From Actinospineispora spinosispora DSM 44797 (GTDB lineage: Bacteria; Actinomycetota; Actinomycetes; Mycobacteriales; Pseudonocardiaceae): DNA of 64,000 nt. The position numbers were made by a program, and so were the translations under genes. Every line of letters starts with the position of its first letter. Position 1 is the stretch's first letter. Shown here piece by piece: positions 1-12,500 of this stretch. The notes beneath the pieces are model-generated. The model was not told where the DNA came from. It made no database searches and saw only the letters and a list, made by a program, of their open reading frames with translations. The stretch lies in NCBI RefSeq assembly GCF_000429025.1, contig NZ_AUBB01000033.1, positions 1-64,000 on the forward strand, given 5' to 3'.

Positions 1-3000
1 GACACCGTGCCGGGATTGCTGACCGCCCAGACCAAGACGAACAACACCAACGTCCCAGTCAACGTGGTGACGTCACCAACCCCGAACAACGCCGCGATCC
101 ACCGATAAGTCGCACTCGACGCCGGATCCAGAGTGCCCCGGATGTGCAACGGCAGATTCACCGTCAACGTCACAACCAACGCGCTCAACAACACACGCTG
201 AACCCACTTATTGCTCGAAAGCCACGGCTTGACCGCGTTCAACGTCCCCCGCACCTGGAACGCCACCATCGCCGCGATCGCCGGCAACGCCACCGGCCAG
301 ATCACCGCACCCACCACCGCCGCCCCGAACACCGCTCCGGTCGCCATCGAGACCCAGCCGGTGCGGCTGTTGATCCAGTTCCAGACCCTGCGCGGCGCCG
401 AGACCGCCGGTGCGGCTGTCGACGTCGACGCTGCGGTCACGGCCATCTGGAGCAGGGCGGGTCGGGCACCGAGGACGAGTGCAAGACCGGACAGCGTCTC
501 CGCCAGCCACACACGGGCAGCGGCCAGCGGCCGGCTCATGGCCGCGGCATCGGCCGCGGCACGCATCCGGTCTAGCGCCGGCGGGCCACGCAGCTGAATC
601 CACGACCGCAGTGCGCTGATCAGCGGCAGCGCCGCGAGGGCCGACGTCAGGCCGATCATGATCGCGTGCGCCGTGCCGCCGCTCAGCATTGCCGACAGGC
701 CCGCCGCGACCGGGCCCGGTCCCGACATCGCGGCGTGCGCAGTGCCCGCCATCAGTACCCAGAACACCCCGGCCGTCACCACGACCACCGCGACCCTGCC
801 GAGGATTCGGGCGGCCTTGGCCGGCTGAACGGCGAACCAGTGCGCGCCCGCGACGACGGCGAGGGCGAGCGTGGTCGGGAACGCCGCCGCACGGTGCTCG
901 AGCCACAGGCGCAACAGCCCGTAGCCGGCCAGTGCCATGTTGGCGGTCACCAGTGCGGTGGGGAGGAAGCGGGCACCCGCCCACCACGTCCATGCCCCCA
1001 TGGCCTTGGACCCGAGTGGGGTGGCCGCCAGCTTGGTCTGGGTGAGGTAGACGAACCCGGCGGTCAAGGCCGCGATGGGGAGCACCGCGACCCACGGGCC
1101 GGTCAGGAACCCTAGCTGCACCGCGAGCAGCCCGGCGGCGACGGTGATGGTCGGGAACGCGAGCCAGGTGGCCCAGCGGGTCGCCTGGTTGTCCGGAGCA
1201 CGCGCCTTGACCAGCAGGTTCAGCGCCGTCGGCAACGCCGTGACGAGGAACAGGACATCAGCAGCCGAGAACAGCCCATTGATCAGTGCCGGCAAACCAC
1301 CCGCGGCGAACGCGGCCGGCAGGTGCAGCGTGAGGTTCACCAACCACGACAGCGCGACCACTGCGGCCAGCCCCGCCTTGACCCAGCGGGGCATGTTCGG
1401 GAACCAGACGTTGAGCAGGTTCACCGTGCCCCGCACCGCGAAGGCGATGAACCCGGCCACCGCCACGTAACCCGGGATCGGCCCGACGGCGATCGCCACC
1501 GCCACCGCCGTCGCCGCGACCGTGTAGCCGATCGCGGTCCGCCCGATCGGCGAGCCGAGAGCCTTCAACGCCCTGGTGAAGGTGACCTTGCTGGCCGGGG
1601 GCGCGTTGCGGTTGATCACCCACATCAACAACGCCGTCACACTCACCAGCGCGGCGCTCGTACCGACCAGAACGGGGGTGTTGCCCAGCAGGTAGACGAT
1701 CCCGTAGACCACCAGCGACACGGCGGACGCCTTCGCCCAGAACCGCTTCTGTGTCATCGGCACCGCGTGAGTGGTGCCCTTCTTGACGGCTCGTTTCGCG
1801 GCGAAGTCGTGCCAGATCTCGAACACCGACTCACCCATCCACCCCAGATAGGTGCTCCAGATCAGCAGGAACTGCGTCGGCGCCAGGTGCCACTGCGGCT
1901 CGGTCAGCTGAATACCCATCAACGGGATCGACACGATCACCGCGCCGAACGCCACGATCGCCGACCACCGCACCACGTGACCCCAGACCTTGGAGGCCTC
2001 GGCCGGGTTCTGCTTGCCGTTCCACGACGCGATCGCCGCCGGAACCCCGATGACCACGAAACCGGCGTTGGCGATGACGAACATCAGGTTGACCTGGTAG
2101 TCGATGCTCCAGAACGCCAACGGCAACATCCCCAGCACCAACAGGTTGATGTTGATCAACTGGGTGATCGGGCGCACGGTGTTGAGCACCGACTTCAACC
2201 ACGTGTGCGTGCCATCCGCCTTGTCCTTCAACAGGAAACTCTCGGCGAACCACGAGCTGACCGGCAACCAGTTGACCAACCCGCGCACCGCGAACGCGAT
2301 CATGCCCACCCAGCCCGGCAACGGATGCGCATCGACGATCAAGTAACTGCCGACAAGCCCAGCAGCGGTACCCAGGGACGACAAACCGACCGGGCTGACC
2401 AACCACTTGAACGCCACCACCAGCGTCTTCAACGGCGCCGGACGGACACCGAGGACAAGCTCCAGACCCGACTGCGTCTGCGCCAACCACACACGGACCG
2501 CAACCACCGGCCCGCTCACAGCCACGGCGTCCACCGCGGCACGCAACCAGTCGAGCGCCGGCGGGCCACGCACCTGAATCCACGACCGCAGCGCACTCAG
2601 CAACGGCAACGCCGCGATCACCGAGGTCAGACCGATCATGACCGCCTGCGCCGTGCCGCCACCCAGCATCGCCAACAGGCCGGGCCCACCGGAGGAAGTG
2701 CTCAGCGCGGCGGCGTCGGCGACGCCTCCGAGAAGGAGCCAGAACGCTCCGGCCGTCACGACGACCACCACGACCCTGCCGAGGACCCGGACGGCCCGAG
2801 CGGGCTGGACGGCGAACCAGTGGGCGCCGAGGCCGACGGCCAGCGCACCGGTGGCGATGAGCAGCGTCGGCAGGCTGTGCAGCTGGTAGAGCATGCCGTA
2901 GGCGGCGATCGTCGCGGCAGAGAACACCGTGACGAACTTCGTCAGGCCCTTGGCGAACGCACTGCCGCCGAACATCGTCCAGGCCTTCTCACCCAGCGTG

Positions 3001-3585
3001 TACGCGGCCTCGCCACCGAAGCCGAAGAACGTGCCGACCGTCAGCCCGTAGACCAGCAGGTTGATCGTCTGGATGGAGTCCGGCGCGACGATCGTGCCGA
3101 TGACCAGCAGTGGGATCGAGGCGAGCGTCGCCAGTGCGCCGACGAGACCGGCCCGGGCGGTGACCTTCGCCCAGAACTTGTTGGCGACGATCGTGCTGAT
3201 GTCCTTCGCCGACCACAGCGCGACCATCGCCACGAGCGCGCCGGTCAACGTGGTGACGTCACCGACGCCGAACAGCGCGGCGATCCACCGGTTGAGCCCG
3301 GTGCTCGCGGCGTCCATGGTGCCCCGGATGTGCAGCGGCAGGTTCACCGTCAGCGTCACCACGATGGTGGTCATCGTGATGCGCTGCACCCACTTGTTGT
3401 TCGACAGCCACGGCTTGGCCGTGTTCAGCGTGCCGCGCACCTGGAAGGCCACCATCGCCGCGATGGCCGGCAACGCGACCGGCCACGCCACCGCACCGAT
3501 CACGGCGCCGGTGAACACGACGCCGGTCCCGACCGAGATCCAGCCGGTGCGGCTGTTCACCCAGTTCCAGACGATCTGCCACAAC
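1..3585 (-). repeat. duplicated multi-membrane-segment region of the giant protein
   Basis: Two kinds of hydrophobic module recur. Unit X (NSRTGW..., AFQVRGTLN, VNLPLHIRGT, ALFGVGDVTTLTG) lies at about 3180-3570 and again at 1-385, a period of about 3.19 kb. Unit Y (AHWFAVQPA, then SALRSWIQ-RGPPALD) lies at about 2405-2870 and again at 445-885, a period of about 1.98 kb. Weaker VRG-N modules sit near 2310 and 1460. The copies are close at nucleotide level, for example around 57-107 versus 3244-3294, which suggests fairly recent duplication. Many segments are long enough to cross a membrane. Confidence 0.75.
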
Positions 3586-6500
3586 GTCTGGTGGTTCTTG
3601 GCCTCCGCCTGCTGCGCGGCCGCGACTTCCTGAGGTGTCGGGCCGAGTCGCTTCAGCTCGGCGGCGGCAGCGGCGGCCTGGTCACGGGCGTGCGCGGCCT
3701 CCGCCTCCAGCTCGTTGATCTGGCTCTGGACCTTCGCGGCCTCCTTCTTCCAGCTGTGCTGCTGGTGGCGGCCCGGGCCCTTCTTGTCGACCGGTCGGTT
3801 GGCCCTGCCCAGCAGGCCCTGGGCTCCCGCGCGGATGCCCTTCGCCATGGCGGTGGCCCGCTCGGCCACGCCGGTCCAGTACGCGTGATCGCGCTGCGCC
3901 TGTTCGATCGCCGGGGCATTGCGCTCCGCGCGGGCGGTGGGGACCTGGTTCCTCCAGGCCGTCTGGATCTTGTTCTGCGCCCAGGCCTCGATCTTGTTCG
4001 GCGTGCGCTCGACGAACTGGAACGACCCGTTGTTCGGGTTACGCTCGAGGGTGACGTGGCGGTCCAGCGCGTTGAGGATCACGAAGGTCGCGTGCGACAT
4101 GCCCTGCGGCGACCGGAGGATCCGGTTCAGCGCGGGGTTGTTGACGCCCCGGCCACCGAAGTCGCGGGTGATGCGGCCGAACTCCCAGATGACCCGGACG
4201 TCGAAGAACGGGACGGTCAGCACCGGGGCGGTGATCGGCGCCGACGGCGGGGCCGGTTGGTTCTGACCGGGAGCGCCACCGGTACGGCCGGTCTGCGGAC
4301 CGTCCGTCGCGGGCCGCTGCTGGACCAGGGTCTGCTCCGGCGCCTGGCCGGAGGGCCGCTCGGGGGACTGACCGGGCGCCTCGCCGGGCCGCTGCTCTCC
4401 GGGCTTGACGCCGCCGTCCCGGCCAGTGGGCTGGTCGCCGTGCCGGGCACCGGTGGGGCGTTCGGCGCCGGCGTGCTGGCCGGCCGCCGCGACCGGGCGA
4501 CCACCACCGGTCTGGGCACCTGCCTCGTGCGGCGCGGCGACACCGCCGAACACGAGGCCGATCGCGGCGACGACCGCGGCGATCTGACGGCCTACCCGGG
4601 TCAGGGCCGCACGGAACTTGGAGGGCTGCTTCGAGGCGACCGGTGTGACGTCCTTCCCCGCGGTCGGCGTGCCGGCCGGCTCGACCGTCTTCCCACCGGG
4701 GGCGCTCGCGCTCGACGGCTTGCCGCCCACCTCGGTGGCGCCGCGGCCGGGCATCTGGGCCGTCGTGCCGCCGGAGCTCTCGGAGGAGCTGGCCGGCTTC
4801 AGGCCAGCGGGCAGCTCGCTCGGGCCGGGCAGACCCTTGCGCGTCGGCTGGGCACGCGTGCCCTCCTGCGCCTTGCGGCCTTCCTCACCGGAGCCGCCGC
4901 GCTCGATCGGCCTACCGTGCTGCGCTCCGACGTACTCACCTATCTCGTCGGCCATGTTCGGCGCGTTGTCGCGCTTGCCGGCGCCGAGCTCGGTGAAGCC
5001 TCGGGTGTTCTCCGGTGCCTTGTTCGACACCGGGCGGTGACCGTCGAAGAACTCGACCTTGCCGGTCTCGGCGTTCTTCCAGCCGAAGATCATGTGGCCG
5101 GCGTTGTCACCGGTCCCCTTGATCCACACCGCGAACCGGGTGCCGGGTGCCGCGTCGGCCATCTTCTGGTCGAGTTCGGCAGCGGTGCCCTTCTCGGTGT
5201 GACCGTCGAAGGTGTCCTCCACCTTCTTCTGCTGCGTGGAGGTGTTCTGGTCTTCCTTGGTCGCCGGGCGTACCTGGTCCGGATCGACGTTCTGCGGCTT
5301 CTCCGCGCTGGCGCGGTCGAAGAACTCGCAGGCGCACTTCTTGTCCGGTCCGAGGGGTGGCTCGGCGTCGTTCTTGGGGCCGCCGGACTGCTCGTCCGGG
5401 CGGTTAACGGGACGTTCTGGCTTGGTGCTCGGTGCCGGCGGTGCCTCCTCGCTCGTGGGCTTGGTCGTGGTGGTGGAGTTCTTTCCGCCCGGGGGGCCGT
5501 GGCTCGGCGAGTACTCCAGGGGGCTGGTCGGCTCCGGTTGAGCCGAGTTGGGCTTCTGGGACGTCCCCGCGGGGCGGCCGATGCCGGACCGGCCGCCGGG
5601 AAGGTCGGCCAGCACGGTTCCGCCGTCGGAGCCGTTGCCGCCGCCACCGGCACGCTGTCCGCCGGGACCGGTCGGGCTGGTCGGGGCGGTCGGCGCCGCC
5701 GGGTCCTGGCTCGGCGCGCTCGGCGAGTGTCCGCCGCCGCTGCCGCCCCTGACGAGGACCGTTCCGCTGGGCGCCGAGGGGGCGCCGAGGCCACCCGGGT
5801 TGCCGGTCAGCTCACCGACAACGACCCCGGAGGGGTTGCTGCCGGACGTGGCGGTGGCGCCCGGGGTGCCCGCCGTCGGGTTGCCGGTGGCCGGGTTCGA
5901 CGTCGGGGTGGCGGACGGCCTGCCGGGCGCGCTCGGCCCCACAGGACCCGAGGTGCCCGAGCCGCCCCCGCCCGAACCGCCCGTGCCGCCCGTGCCCGGG
6001 GTGATCGGGGTGATGATGTAGACCGGCCCGTTCGGGCCGGTGGTCTCGGTGATGCGGTAGGCGAGGGTGATGTTGGTGGGCGCCTCGCCGGAGCCGGTGA
6101 CGACCGAGCCGGAGCCTGGGGCGCCGGAGCCCTGGGAACCCGTCCCCTGGGTTCCGCTGCCCTGGGAACCGGCGCCCTGGGTTCCGCTGCCCTGCTGACC
6201 CGAACCCTGCTGACCCGAGCCCTGAGCGGCGGCGCCGGTGCCCGAGGTGGCGGAACCGGTCGTGCCGCCCGCGACCGGGCCGGACCCGGTGCCGGTGCCG
6301 GTGCTCGAAGCCGGGGAGGCGACCGGAGCCGGCGTTCCGGTGGCGTCGCCGGGGCGACCACCCTGGGTCGCGCCGGAGCCGCCGGTCTCGGAAGCACCGG
6401 TCACGTCGCCGGGACGACCACCCTGGGTCGCGCCGGTCTCGGGGGCGCCGGTCTCGGCGGGCCGCACCGGAGCCTGGTCGGCGACGGTGCGGAATGTGCC

Positions 6501-9500
6501 TTCGGCCGCCCGGGCCGAGACGACCATGTCCGAACCGCGGCCGCTGGTCGAGGCGCCGTCGATGCGGCCCATCATGCGGGAGATCGCGGCGTCGTCGGGC
6601 ACCCGCACGCCCTGGTGCTCCAGCTCGGCCCTGACCTGGTCGATGGTCATGGTCTTGCCGCCGTTGCCGTCGCTGACGCCCTGGCGGCTGACGATGTCGC
6701 GGATGCGGAGTCCCTCGGCCCCCGGCCGGACGCGGCCACCCGGGTCGAGCAGGACGTTGCCGGAGCTGTCCTCGGTCAGCCGGAACCGGGGGTTGGAACC
6801 GCCCCGGCCGCTGCCGACCGCGTTGCGGACCGCGCCCTCGGTCAGCCCGGTGTGGTTCAGGACATCGCGCAGCGGCACCGGGCGGCCCGGGCGCATGACG
6901 TCACCGAGGATGTCGATCGCGGGACGGCTGACGCTCGTGTCGACCATCGGACGCATCGGGCTGCCGTCCCGGATCCCGAACAGCCCGCCGGGGACCCGGC
7001 CCGACTCCAGGCCACCCCGCAGGCCCTTGCCCACGGCTGGCGAGGCCAGCATCAGACCGCCGCTGACCAGGCCGGCGATCGCCTCGTCCTGCTGGGCGGG
7101 GGTCATCGTCTGCCAGTTGATCAGCGTGGTGCCGAGGTTGGCGCCGTACATGCCGGTGAACGCTGACATACCGATGACACCCGGCGCCGCGGCCGCGGCT
7201 CTGACCCCGAGCGATGCGCCCACCGCGGCGGGCCGCAGGAACGCACCGGCGCCGACCAGCGCGGTGGCGCCGAGGGAGATGTAGTCGGCGGCGGCGGCCG
7301 GGTTGCTCCAGCTGTTCGACTGCCAGTGCTGGCTTCGCTCGTAGATGTTGATGCCGGCCTTGCCCACGAACCAGGTCGTTCCGCCCGCGATCAGTGGCAC
7401 GCCTACCACGGCACCCACGCCGGTGAAGGTCGCGATGGTCCCGCCGATGATCATGGCAGGGGCGATGACGTAGTCCATCGCCTTCTCCACCGGCGACGTG
7501 TAGTGCGCCGAGGTCATCTTCAGTGGACTGTCGGGCTTATCCCAGTTCTCCCTGGTGATGAGGTCCGAGTCCTCGGCCATCGAGTTCTGGTTCTTGTAGT
7601 CGTCCAGCGAGGTGTACTTCGACCCGTCGGCGTCGATCCAGCCGAGGACGTTGCCGTCGGCGTCCCGGACCCGGTAGAGCATCGTCGGGACCCAGTCGTC
7701 CCCACTGCCCTTGCGGTAGAGCATCCGCTCGGCGTCGACCTGGCCGTCGGCGCCACCGAGCCTGCGGATGGAGTCGGCCGCCTTCTTGTTGACCTCCCGG
7801 TCCGGGCTCTCGTCGTAGGTCAGGGCCCGGCCTCGGATGCTCTGCTGGTATTCCTTGGCCGACATCTGCGACGCCTGCTGGGCCAGCTCGTCGGGCGACC
7901 ACTTCTTGAACTGTTCGGAGAGGTCGTCCTCGGTCCAGTTCTGGTAGCCGGGACGGTTCTTCGCCGAGGTCAGTGCGAACAGCAGGTCCTGCTTGCCGGT
8001 CGAGGGCAGCTCGAGACGGTCGATCGGGTTGCCGGGTGCGCGCTCGGTCATGTTGCGGGTGACCGCGGTGTAGTTGAGCGAGCTGAGGCTCTTGGCCATC
8101 CCCAGCTTCTCGGCCCACTTCTTCTGTTGCGGGTCGTTCTGGTCGAGGCTGTTGTAGAGGTCCGTGACGTCGCTCAGCTGGGAGTTGGCGGCGGTGATCC
8201 GATCGGACCAGTGTGTGTCGCCGCTGCCCCGGCCGAACTTCTCGTCCAGCGTGCGCAGCGTGGCCTGCTTGGCGTCCTTCTCCGGGTCCTTGTTCGAGCC
8301 CTGGATCTTCTCGGTCGCCGCGTTGAGCAGCGCCCTGCTGTTGGTGATCTGGTCCGATCGGGCGTCGAGCGTCTGCTGCTCGGCATTGAGCTTCTCGCGC
8401 GTTGCCTCGCTGCCACCGTTGCGCTGGAACGCGAGGGCGCGGGAGTTGAAGTCGGCGACGTCGCGCGCATAACTGGCGTTCATGGTGTCCAGCTGGGTCT
8501 GGATGGGCCGCAGGCTCAGCATCGAGTTCTGGCTCGTGTTGTACGGAGCGTTCGGGTTGCCCTTGTCGTCGACGCCGAGAGCGCCCTTGACGTTGTCCAG
8601 CGCGCGGTCGATCGGCGCGCGGGTGTCACCCGGCTTCGCGGGACCGGCCAGCTCGTTGACCAGCTTCGGGTTCCCGGCCATGTCGGCCTTCGTCTTGTTG
8701 ATGTCCGGCCGGACGTAGTTGGCGTCGGCGACCCCGTCGATGACGCCGCGCGCGGCGGACCACTCGTAGACCAGGCCCGGGTCGATGCCGTCGAGGGAGT
8801 CGAACTTCTTGTCCAGGTCGGTCTTCTCCGCGCCGGTGAGCACGCCGTCGGACTTGGCGTTCCGGTAGGCGTCCATGACCGGCTTGATCTTCGTGGTGTA
8901 GATGTCGCCGTACTTGTTCTGCAGGCGCCGGTCGGTGCTCTGCTGGTTCAGGTACTCGAAGGCCATCGAGTCCTGCTGCCCAGAGGTGAGCTTGGGCAGG
9001 TTCATCGCGTACTCGTCGGCGTAGTTCGTGCCGTTCTTGGCGTCCTCGGCCTTCATCCGGGCCAGGGCGTCCGCGTCCAGGGCCGGCAGCGCGTCCCCCG
9101 GCTTGAGGCCCAGGTCGTTGGCCATCGATTTGTCGATCGGGGAGCCCGTCGGCGGCCGTCTGAAGCCGCCGTCCATCGCCAGCGCCCAGTAGTCGTTGGG
9201 CGTGTAGCCGGGGCCCCAGTCGAAGCGCAGGTTCTTCGGATCGGAGCCGCAGGAGTCGGAGTTGCTCTGGCAGGACCACCCTGTGTGGGTGCCGTCGGCG
9301 TTGGCGTAGAGCAGACGGGTACCTTGCGGATCGGACACCTCAGTGCCCTCCCGGCTCCTGCCGGAGCACGCCGTCCCGGCGTTCACGCCGCTGACGATGC
9401 CCGTGCAGATCGCGCCGCCGCCGTTGCCGTCCTTGTCCCGGTTGTACTGGGTGAACGAGCAGCCGTCGCAGGTCTGTGCGTCGCCGGTCGGGGTGTACCA

Positions 9501-12500
9501 GGTCTTCTTCTCACCGAGGTTGGTGATCTCGCGGTAGCCGCCGGGGTGCGGGCCCTCGCCGGTGGCCAGGTGCTCGACCCAGTGGCAGTTCGCGCACGGG
9601 GTGTTCTGGGCGGGCAGGCCCGGCCCGCTGACCGTGCAGTCCCCGCCGCACTCCAGGGTTCCGCCCTTGCCATCACCATTCGGCGTGATCACCTTGAGCA
9701 CGTCGCCCATGTGCTCGTAGTTGTAGGCGTCCTCGGGGCTGTAGTCGCTCTGGTCGACGTGGTCGTTGTGGCGGTTGTCCACCACGTAGCCCTCCTTGGT
9801 CTCGATCCGGCCTGACTGGCCGGTCGGGAGGGCGTAGTAGCCGGGGTTGCCGGCGGCGTCGCGGGTGATGATCAGGGTGGCGTTGTCGGAGGACTGCTTG
9901 GTCTCCTCGTCGGGGTTCCAGGCCGCCTTCTTCTGGTCGGCCCAGACCTTGTCGCCCTCGACGCTCTGGAAATGGCCCTTGCCGGCCCACTTGATGACTC
10001 CCGCGTGGCCGTCGGCGTCGCGCGCGGTGATCTGGACGCCGGCGGCGTCGTTGAGGTCGAAGTGGTCGAGCTTGTCGCCGGGCTTGGCGGCGAACCCGAC
10101 GTCGGCGGTGCAACCCTGGGCGCAGCTGGCGCTGAACGTCTGGTCGGAGTGGTTGGCGAGGGTGCCGCCGTTGGCCGTGTTCTTGTCCTGGCCGGAGTAG
10201 GTGACCACCGAGCGCGAGGCACCGTCGTGGACGTTGCCGTTGCCGTTCATCCACCACATGCCGCTGCCGTCCTCGGTGGCGGCGATACCGCACGTGCTGT
10301 TCGACGTGCAGGTGCTCTTGTCCTTGCCGTCCACCGAGGGCTGGGTGACGGTGCCGTCGCCGTTCGCGCCGAACTCGACGGTCCCGTTGCCGCCGCCGGC
10401 GATCGGCGGCTTGCCACCCGTGCACTCGTCGGCGCCGCACGGCCGGCTCTGGACCTCGCCGTCGGCGTCCTTCGTGACGATCGAGATGCCGCCGTGGCCG
10501 TCGGGCACGAATCCGGTGAGGGTGTCGCCCTTGCCCAGGACCTTCTTCAGCGTCGGCACGTCCCACGGGGTGTAGCCGTACTTCGTGGTGACGTCGGCCC
10601 ACTTCTCCGGGGTCAGCCCGTCGGTCGTGTCGGACTTGATCGGCTCCATCATCTTGTGGTCGCGGCCCTCGAGCGTGATGGTGCCCGGGCCGTAGTGGGA
10701 GTAGTTGCCGAGGTTGCCAAGGCCGTCCCGGCCGACGAGCAGGTTCGAGGTGTCCTGGATGTCGATCTTGTCGGTGAACTTGCCCTTGCCGAGGTCGTAG
10801 TTGCTGACCGTGCCCTGGCAGCCGCCGTTGCAGGTGAAGGTGAACGGCTTGCCCTGGGTGTTGCCGAAGCTGCCCTCGTTGCGGTTCGCCGGGTAGTTAC
10901 CGGCCGGCTTGGAGTCCTGGTAGTGCAGCGTGGAGGCGGTGATGCCGTCGGTGACGTTGCCGTCGCCCTCGATCCAGTACTTGCCGTCGCCCTTGCCCTT
11001 GTCGTCGCCGGAGAGCGCGCAGCCGACGCTGGCGTCGCACTTGTGGTCGCCCTGTCCTTCGGTCGTGTGGCGGCTGGTCTCCGGGTTGCCGGTCTGTGGG
11101 ATGACGATCTGGCCGCCGCCGCCTTCGATCTTCTTGCCGGGAGCGCAGTCGGCCGCCGAGCACTTGTCGATCTTGACCGGGCCGTCGCCCTCCTTGGTGT
11201 AGATGTCGTAGCCGTCTTTGGTCTTCTTGTAGCCGATGGCGGACTCGCCGTCCTTGAGCCCGCCCATGAACTCGTCGAGGTTCTTGACCTGGTGCGCGGC
11301 GCGCGCGGCGGCGGCGGCGCGCGCGGCCTGGATCTGGTTCCAGGACGGGCCGGTCTGGGTGAACGAGTTACCGGACTGCTCCAGTTGGAACCCCGAGCAG
11401 TCGCCGGAGCAGCTGGCGCCACCACTGCCACCCGGGCCGGCCTGGGCCCAGGCGTGGACACCGCAGCCGCCCTTGCCGCTGCCCGAGCAGGTGCCCGCGC
11501 CGTTGGCCGACCAGTAGCCGCTCGGCATGTCGGGCTGCTTGGCGTTCGCGGTCTGGTCGGCCCGGTCGTGCTCCTCGGCGTGCGCGGAGTAGGTCGAGGA
11601 GCAGTTCTTCGCGCCGACGCAGGTCGACTGCGCCTGCGCGTCGGCGCCCTTGGCGTAGGTCGACGCCATGACCTGGACGGCGCCACCGCCCATCTTCCCG
11701 TCCTCGGAGCCGTGCGCGTCCGCCTTCGCCCATGCCTTGGAGGAGGGGTCGGACGAGCGGGAGGACGCGGAGGCCTCGAAGTGGTAGCTGCAGTCGGTGC
11801 CCTCGGTGCCCTGGCAGGAGGCCGCCGCCTGCGCGGTGCCGTCCTTGGCGACGGTCTTGGCCATGACCTGGACGGCGCCGCCACCCATCTCGCCGGACTT
11901 CGAGCCGTGCGCGTTCGCGTTGGCCTTCGCGCCGCCGCTGGACGCCGAGTCGGACGTGGAGGCCTCGTAGCTGTAGTGGCACTGCGCGCCCTTGGTGCCC
12001 TGGCAGGACGCTCCGGCGAGTGCGCTGCCGTCCGCCGAGGCGCCGACCTGGACGCTGCCGGCGCACTGGCCGTTCGCCCCGACCGTGCAGTCGTTGGCCG
12101 CGTTCGCCTTGGCCTTGCCCGCCTCGGCCTTGCCCTCGCTGATCGCCTTGCAGCCGCCGGCGCCGCCGCACTGGAAGCTGACCTGCGACATGTCCGGCGT
12201 GGCGGTTCCGCTGGTGCCGGTCATGCAGCCGGCGCCGCCCTCGCAGGTCGCGGTGGTCGTCGACTTGACGCCCTTGGCGCCGACCGAGTCGGTCGTGCTG
12301 GTGGCGTGGATCGGGCAACCGGCCTTCGTACCGTTGTCGCAGCTCGCGGCGATGGTCGCGGTCGTGGTGGCGAACTGCTGGTCCTGCGTGACGCCGGGCG
12401 CGCTGTAGGCGGTGCTGACGCTGGCCCGGATGCCGGCGTTGCACTCGCCGGAGCCGTCGCACGCGGTGTCGCCCTCGCCGGTGCTGGTGCTGCTGTGTCC

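Noticed and set aside
1323..7166. Plus-strand open frame of 1,947 codons
   Set aside because: Its composition (Arg/His/Pro/Gly-rich runs) is typical of a shadow of the minus-strand giant gene. It has no recognisable motif.
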